A stretch of DNA of 62,130 bases from Flammeovirga sp. OC4 (GTDB taxonomy: Bacteria; Bacteroidota; Bacteroidia; Cytophagales; Flammeovirgaceae), in the NCBI RefSeq assembly GCF_000812565.1, contig NZ_JTAM01000070.1:1-62130 (forward strand), written 5' to 3'. The position numbers and the translations under genes are program-made. The notes beneath the pieces are model-generated. The model did not search any database. It had not been told where the DNA came from and saw only the letters and a list, made by a program, of their open reading frames with translations. Within the stretch, counting starts at the first letter, position 1; every line of letters starts with the position of its first letter. This document shows, one piece after another, positions 58,481-62,130 of this stretch.

Positions 58481-58610
58481 GCACCATAGTTAAAACTGAA
58501 GAAGATAAACAAACCTTTCCAAAACTGAAGTCTTGAAGGTTCAAAGCGGAAACATCACTTTAGTGTTGTTGGAGCCAATATCATCTGCCGTGACTTCAGT
58601 CATGGTGCAC
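58481..58610. repeat. MITE-like palindromic element, family B copy 2
   Basis: GCACCATAGTTAAAAC opens and CATGGTGCAC closes the copy. The internal AAACCTTTCCAA...CTGAAGTCTTGAAGGTT and ACTTTAGTGTTGTTGGAG match the copy at 18885-19020. Confidence 0.7.
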
Positions 58611-58632
58611 GATAGAGCTACAATTTTTAAAT

Positions 58633-58704
58633 CTAAGGGAAACACGCAAAAATCTAAACTCCGGTTTATACAGACCTATGCCTCAGTACTGTACTCTACC
58701 TTTG
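58633..58704 (+). promoter_or_regulatory. Promoter module copy 1: upstream box plus -7 element
   Basis: CTAAGGGAAACACGCAAAAA starts at 58633, and a -7 element TACCTTTG is at 58697-58704. The same box occurs at 59114 with its TACCTTTG at 59178, and the spacing is 64 bp in both. It drives the small lipoprotein gene. Confidence 0.7.
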
Positions 58705-58763
58705 TAATATCAAAAATGAAAAAATCGGTTTTAAATATTACAAACAATACAAATAGTACAGAC

Positions 58764-58910
58764 ATGAAAAAGTTCAAATTATTCGTTTTAGTGATCTCAT
58801 TGTTTAGCCTTTCAACAATCACATCTTGTAATAACCAAGATGAGGAATTAGGACCAATCACACCGGAGCATCCGATCGTTGATCCTATTCCTACTCCATT
58901 CTCAGAATAA
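58764..58910 (+). CDS. Tiny lipoprotein
   Basis: The 48-residue protein has a lipoprotein signal peptide (SLSTITSC, Cys at about 22) and a short Pro-rich tail. I take ATG 58764, as it gives a proper signal peptide; an in-frame ATG at 58716 lies too close to the predicted transcription start. It is controlled by the module at 58633 and followed by a terminator. It may act as an envelope stress or signalling peptide under the two-component system; this is inference. Confidence 0.6.
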   Translation: MKKFKLFVLVISLFSLSTITSCNNQDEELGPITPEHPIVDPIPTPFSE

Positions 58911-58934
58911 ATTATAAGGATAGAAAATGAAATG

Positions 58935-58966
58935 AAGCCTTCATTACAATTGTAGTGAGGGCTTTT
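58935..58966 (+). terminator. Intrinsic terminator after the tiny lipoprotein gene
   Basis: AAGCCTTCATTACA pairs with TGTAGTGAGGGCTT (one T-G mismatch pair) and leads into TTTT. Confidence 0.75.
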
Positions 58967-59013
58967 CTGCGTTTAGATTTATCCAAACAAAAAAGAGAAG
59001 TAATTTACCACTG

Positions 59014-59113
59014 GCGCGAATGTTAAGCGAAAGCGACATTCGTGCCCTTCAGATCATCAGAAATCTCCCGATTTCTAAATATCACGAACATTGAAAACAT
59101 AGTTTACAACACT
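59014..59113. repeat. Half copy of palindromic repeat family A (copy 5)
   Basis: GCGCGAATGTTAAGCGAAAG followed by CGACATTCG, then AGAAATC/GATTTCT. Only one half of the composite is present, with a tail like the first 50 bases of the window. Confidence 0.65.
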
Positions 59114-59185
59114 CTAAGGGAAACACGCAAAAATCACTTATACCGAAATTACAGATCTAACTCTTCCATCCCCACTCTACCTTTG
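59114..59185 (+). promoter_or_regulatory. Promoter module copy 2: upstream box plus -7 element
   Basis: CTAAGGGAAACACGCAAAAA at 59114 and TACCTTTG at 59178-59185 repeat the module at 58633 with identical spacing. Sequence between the two parts is much less conserved, so the box and -7 element look functional. Confidence 0.7.
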
Positions 59186-59189
59186 TAGC

Positions 59190-59380
59190 AACAATAAAGA
59201 AAAAAGCAGTAATTGAAAACAGTAACTTAATGGTTTTAGTAAGCGAAATCTTCAAGATGCTAAACTTATAAACCGTTTAGGCCTGAGTGGTATTACTCGA
59301 TTCCCATCAACACACAGGTTCTAGACATCATAATTAATTGGTTTAAGCCTTCCCTACCTCTGTAGAGAAGGCTTTTTTTT
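59190..59380 (+). ncRNA. Predicted small RNA or mini-transcript under promoter module copy 2
   Basis: A transcript from the promoter at 59178 to the terminator at 59345-59380 (AAGCCTTC pairs with GAAGGCTT, then eight T) would be about 190 nt. It has only a 13-codon frame (MVLVSEIFKMLNL, 59230-59271). No coding gene fits, so a regulatory RNA or short peptide is likely. Confidence 0.5.
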
Positions 59381-59458
59381 AAACTTCAAATCAACTGTGT
59401 GATTCACGTAGATTTCTAAACTCCTGTTTTCCCTCTCAATTCTCCACTCCATACACTT

Positions 59459-59466
59459 TAGTTTTG
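59459..59466 (+). promoter_or_regulatory. -7 promoter element of the sulfatase gene
   Basis: TAGTTTTG fits TAnnTTTG and lies 24 bp before the sulfatase ATG. Confidence 0.5.
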
Positions 59467-59490
59467 TATCACAATCAATCAGAAAGAATT

Positions 59491-61020
59491 ATGAAAAAAT
59501 ATCTATTTCTTGTCTTGCTTTTCGCTTTAAGTGAAATGACTTATGCGGACAAAAAGCCAAACATTATCATGATCATGACAGACGATGTGGCACCACAAGA
59601 TTTGTCGATCTATCATAGAGGATTAGGAGCCGTAAATACTCCAAACATAGATAAGATTGGTAACGATGGAATGATGCTAACCGATTATTACGCACAACAA
59701 AGTTGTACAGCAGGAAGGTCTTCTTTTCTTACGGGTCAGTACCCGATCAGAACAGGACTGACTTCTGTTGGACAACCAGGTTCAAAACTAGGACTTAATG
59801 CAAAAGATGTAACACTAGGAGAACTATTACAAGATCAAGGGTATGCGACGGCACACTTTGGTAAAAGTCACTTGGGTGACCGAAACGAACATTTACCAAC
59901 CGTTCACGGATTCGATGAGTTTTATGGTTTCTTATATCATCTAAATATGATGGATATGCCAGAACAGCCTGAGTTTCCTGATGACCCCAACTTTGTTGGA
60001 CGACCACGTAATGTGATCTACAGTAAAGCCACTACTACGGATGATCCTACCGTAGATCCTCGTTGGGGAAAAGTAGGTAAACAAGTCATTGAAGACCGAG
60101 GTGAACTGGGCAAACTCAGACAAGAAACATTTGATGACGAGGTATTGGAATATTCTCAAAAATGGTTGAAAGAAAAGAAAAAAGCAGAGGAAGACTTTTT
60201 CTTATTTTTCAATCCATCAAGAATGCATCAAGAGATCTATGTAAGCGAAAAGTGGAGTGGAAAAAGCGGACATAGCACCTACGCAGATGGTCTTTTACAC
60301 CTTGACTATCTAGTAGGTGAACTCCTGAAAACATTGGATGAAATTGGTGAAGCAGACAATACAATTGTGATGTTTACTTCTGACAATGGGGTCAACCTTG
60401 CACACTGGCCTAGTGGGGGTACAGCTTCTTTCAGAGGCGAAAAAGGAACTACTTGGGACGGTGGTTTCAGAGTACCAATGTTAGTAAAATGGCCTAAAAA
60501 TATTCCTGCAGGAACTTGGAGTGGTGAATTATTTACAGCAGAAGACTGGGTGCCTACTTTGATGGCTATGATTGGTGAAGATAACGTCAAAGAAGAACTC
60601 TTAGAAGGTAAAGAGGTCAACGGAACGGAGTTCAAGGTACATATTGATGGTTATAATCAAATGGATGTCCTTACTCAAAACGGAAAATCGAAAAGACGAG
60701 AGTTTTTCTTCTATGCAGAAAACGAACTGCAAGCCATACGTGTAGACCAATGGAAAATCTACTTGGCCGTAAAAGACGAATGGCTGAAAGACTCTGAAAA
60801 ATTACCAGGAGGTATGATTGTCAACTTAAAGTTAGATCCTTATGAAAGATCTATTGATACTCCAGGGCATTTCTTATGGATGAAAGAGAAATCGTGGGTA
60901 TTACCAACAATTGCTCCTCCATTAAAAGCTTTTGCAGAAAGTATGAAAGCTTTCCCTCCAAGGCAGAAAGGAACAGGTATTGGAGCAGCCGCTCTCTTAA
61001 ACCAACTCAATAATAAATAA
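59491..61020 (+). CDS. Secreted formylglycine-dependent sulfatase (S1 family)
   Basis: The 509-residue protein has a signal peptide (ending TYAD), the metal pair DD at 31-32 (IMTDDV), and the sulfatase signature C-T-A-G-R at 72-76, whose Cys is converted to formylglycine. Further family parts are HFGKSHLG and FTSDNGVN. I use the ATG at 59491 rather than an upstream TTG, since it gives the clean signal peptide. It removes sulfate esters from extracellular or periplasmic glycans, probably algal ones; the exact linkage is unknown. No anaerobic or aerobic maturase is in the window. It stands alone with its own promoter. Confidence 0.9.
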   Translation: MKKYLFLVLLFALSEMTYADKKPNIIMIMTDDVAPQDLSIYHRGLGAVNTPNIDKIGNDGMMLTDYYAQQSCTAGRSSFLTGQYPIRTGLTSVGQPGSKLGLNAKDVTLGELLQDQGYATAHFGKSHLGDRNEHLPTVHGFDEFYGFLYHLNMMDMPEQPEFPDDPNFVGRPRNVIYSKATTTDDPTVDPRWGKVGKQVIEDRGELGKLRQETFDDEVLEYSQKWLKEKKKAEEDFFLFFNPSRMHQEIYVSEKWSGKSGHSTYADGLLHLDYLVGELLKTLDEIGEADNTIVMFTSDNGVNLAHWPSGGTASFRGEKGTTWDGGFRVPMLVKWPKNIPAGTWSGELFTAEDWVPTLMAMIGEDNVKEELLEGKEVNGTEFKVHIDGYNQMDVLTQNGKSKRREFFFYAENELQAIRVDQWKIYLAVKDEWLKDSEKLPGGMIVNLKLDPYERSIDTPGHFLWMKEKSWVLPTIAPPLKAFAESMKAFPPRQKGTGIGAAALLNQLNNK

Positions 61021-61133
61021 GGATTAAGAAGCTTGAATACTTTGCCAACCCTATGGTGCATAGTAGATATAAAAGAAAAAAGGATGTCAATATAGACATC
61101 AACTTAGTTTAGGGTTAAAACCGATGTAAATGA

Positions 61134-61166
61134 AGTAAGCCGAGTGTATTTTATACTTGGCTTACT
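61134..61166. terminator. Terminator between sulfatase and kinase genes
   Basis: AGTAAGCCGAGTGTA pairs with TATACTTGGCTTACT (61134-61166). It touches the minus-strand stop codon, so it serves the kinase gene as well as the sulfatase. Confidence 0.7.
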
Positions 61167-61548
61167 AAAGTTTTACCTCAAAACGTTCCATCATTCTTTT
61201 GATATTACTGTCTGGTACATTATGAATTGATTTGCTTCCATGTCTATTTTCAACAATCAAAGAAGAAACTTGATAACCGTATTTTTCGGCCATAACAAAG
61301 TAGTTCTTCATTTCATCCTCTGTTGTAAATGTATTGGAAACTACGATCAGTTCTTGGCTTCTTGACATACAGAGTTTCACCATTTCTTCACACTGTTTAT
61401 GGGCAAAAGGAAGATTTCTAGGATCAAATTGATATTCTCCATTTTCATTTACCATAAAATCATCCGCCTCAATTGACCCTCCCATTGCCTGAGCAACTGT
61501 TGTCTTTCCTGCACCTGGTAAACCTCTTAGTAATATCAGCTTCTTCAT
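61165..61548 (-). CDS. Small P-loop kinase-like ATPase (AAA_33/NEDD4BP2-like)
   Basis: The 127-residue protein has Walker A GLPGAGKTT (9-17), an acidic ADDF motif (about 29-32) and a strand with VVSNTF (about residue 78). This arrangement fits small predicted kinases of the AAA_33 group, related to polynucleotide kinase. Targets are unknown. It is monocistronic. Confidence 0.75.
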   Translation of the reverse strand: MKKLILLRGLPGAGKTTVAQAMGGSIEADDFMVNENGEYQFDPRNLPFAHKQCEEMVKLCMSRSQELIVVSNTFTTEDEMKNYFVMAEKYGYQVSSLIVENRHGSKSIHNVPDSNIKRMMERFEVKL

Positions 61549-61748
61549 TTGTTAACAAAAATAAATAATAAGTTCTATTCACTTTTTAAAGATAAGCAGT
61601 AACTTTAGAGAAACTAAGTATCAAATCAAAATTACTTTACACCATCTCTTGTTATTGTTTTTCGAATTTTTACCTCAAAAAACTCTAAAGTCATAATTTA
61701 ATTTTGACCTAGTACTTTAAATTTTTAATAACTTCTTCCGAAAAACTA

Positions 61749-62006
61749 ATGGTACGCCTTCAACATATTACTTTTAATAAATTAAGCTTAATTCAAAAAG
61801 CGGAAATCGTGCAATACTTTTCAGACTTCCTTACGTCAATGTATAAGATGGATAAGAAATTTGAACTTTATAATTATGATGGTGCCTATATCCAAGTAAA
61901 TTATAAAGATGGGAATAGTATGGAAAATGAAATTGAGTCAATTTATGAAATCGACAAGATCTCACAGTATTGCCCCGCCATCGATTGGAAAAAAATATTG
62001 AAATAA
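61749..62006 (+). CDS. Small hypothetical protein
   Basis: The 85-residue protein has mixed helix and strand character, no signal peptide and no motif I recognise. It is followed by a perfect-looking terminator, which supports it as a real gene. Confidence 0.55.
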   Translation: MVRLQHITFNKLSLIQKAEIVQYFSDFLTSMYKMDKKFELYNYDGAYIQVNYKDGNSMENEIESIYEIDKISQYCPAIDWKKILK

Positions 62007-62046
62007 AAGGCTTAAAAGTATCTGCTATACTCTTAAGCCTTTTTTA
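62005..62046 (+). terminator. Intrinsic terminator of the small hypothetical gene
   Basis: AAAAGGCTTAA pairs with TTAAGCCTTTT, and the inner AGTAT pairs with ATACT. A T tract follows. Confidence 0.85.
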
Positions 62047-62130
62047 TACTATATGCTCTACTTTCTACCTCGACTACATAAATGCTATCTTCCTACAAGA
62101 TTTTATAGGATCTACTTTCAAGCTTCTTTC

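Noticed and set aside
58533-58763. Long form of the tiny lipoprotein (125 residues)
   Set aside because: It runs through a family B repeat and the promoter module; the part before 58764 is not protein-like.

Overview
The window looks like the chromosome of a marine, polysaccharide-degrading Bacteroidota, probably of the Cytophagales/Flammeovirga type. The DNA is AT-rich. Several genes are preceded by the Bacteroidota -7 element TAnnTTTG. Secreted proteins include lipoproteins, a plant-type leucine-rich-repeat protein, DcaP-like barrels, a GH2 glycosidase and a formylglycine sulfatase. The genus is an inference; no rRNA or core marker gene is present.

Layout. (1) 1-3.0 kb: a small PD-(D/E)XK-like protein next to a type III-style adenine methyltransferase that looks C-terminally clipped and has no Res gene. 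(2) 3.1-10.1 kb: a leucine-rich-repeat lipoprotein, a secreted caspase-like protease and a large GH2 glycosidase. (3) 10.4-22.6 kb: a catabolic locus. It holds a RhaT-family symporter, then a mirrored set of binding-protein-like / CaiB / CaiB / binding-protein-like genes with overlapping ends, then a Gfo/Idh oxidoreductase, a zinc alcohol dehydrogenase, a KduD-like SDR, a MaoC dehydratase, an IclR regulator and a beta-propeller lactonase. A near-identical 17-bp palindrome lies before the symporter and between the IclR and lactonase genes, and probably ties the locus into one regulon. The two binding-protein-like genes have no signal peptide and no ABC permease partners. (4) 22.9-29.3 kb: a very AT-rich six-gene operon with four different hydrolase folds (metallo-beta-lactamase, M19 dipeptidase, DUF900 alpha/beta hydrolase, SGNH) plus two membrane-associated proteins of unknown function. 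(5) 29.68-52.15 kb: an integrative element inserted in the 3' end of tRNA-Arg(CCG). It is bounded by imperfect 22-bp att repeats and carries a 23-bp perfect inverted repeat just inside both ends. From left to right it has a Septu-like HNH/ATPase pair with a membrane coiled-coil partner, a type I restriction-modification operon led by a frameshifted XRE regulator, a proteasome-like Ntn-hydrolase candidate, an HNH protein, a replication module (helicase, primase), an excisionase-like protein, a tyrosine integrase and a HigA-like protein. No relaxase or virion genes are seen. (6) 52.2-62.1 kb: tandem DcaP-like outer-membrane genes, a NarL-type two-component pair, a duplicated promoter module driving a tiny lipoprotein and a probable small RNA, a sulfatase, a P-loop kinase and a small unknown protein.

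Three families of palindromic intergenic repeats run through the chromosomal parts and are absent from the 22.9-52 kb accessory block. This supports a separate origin for that block. The candidates for undescribed biology are the cytosolic binding-protein/CoA-transferase set, the Thr1-type Ntn hydrolase inside the island, the three-gene membrane/ATPase/HNH operon, and the four-hydrolase operon.
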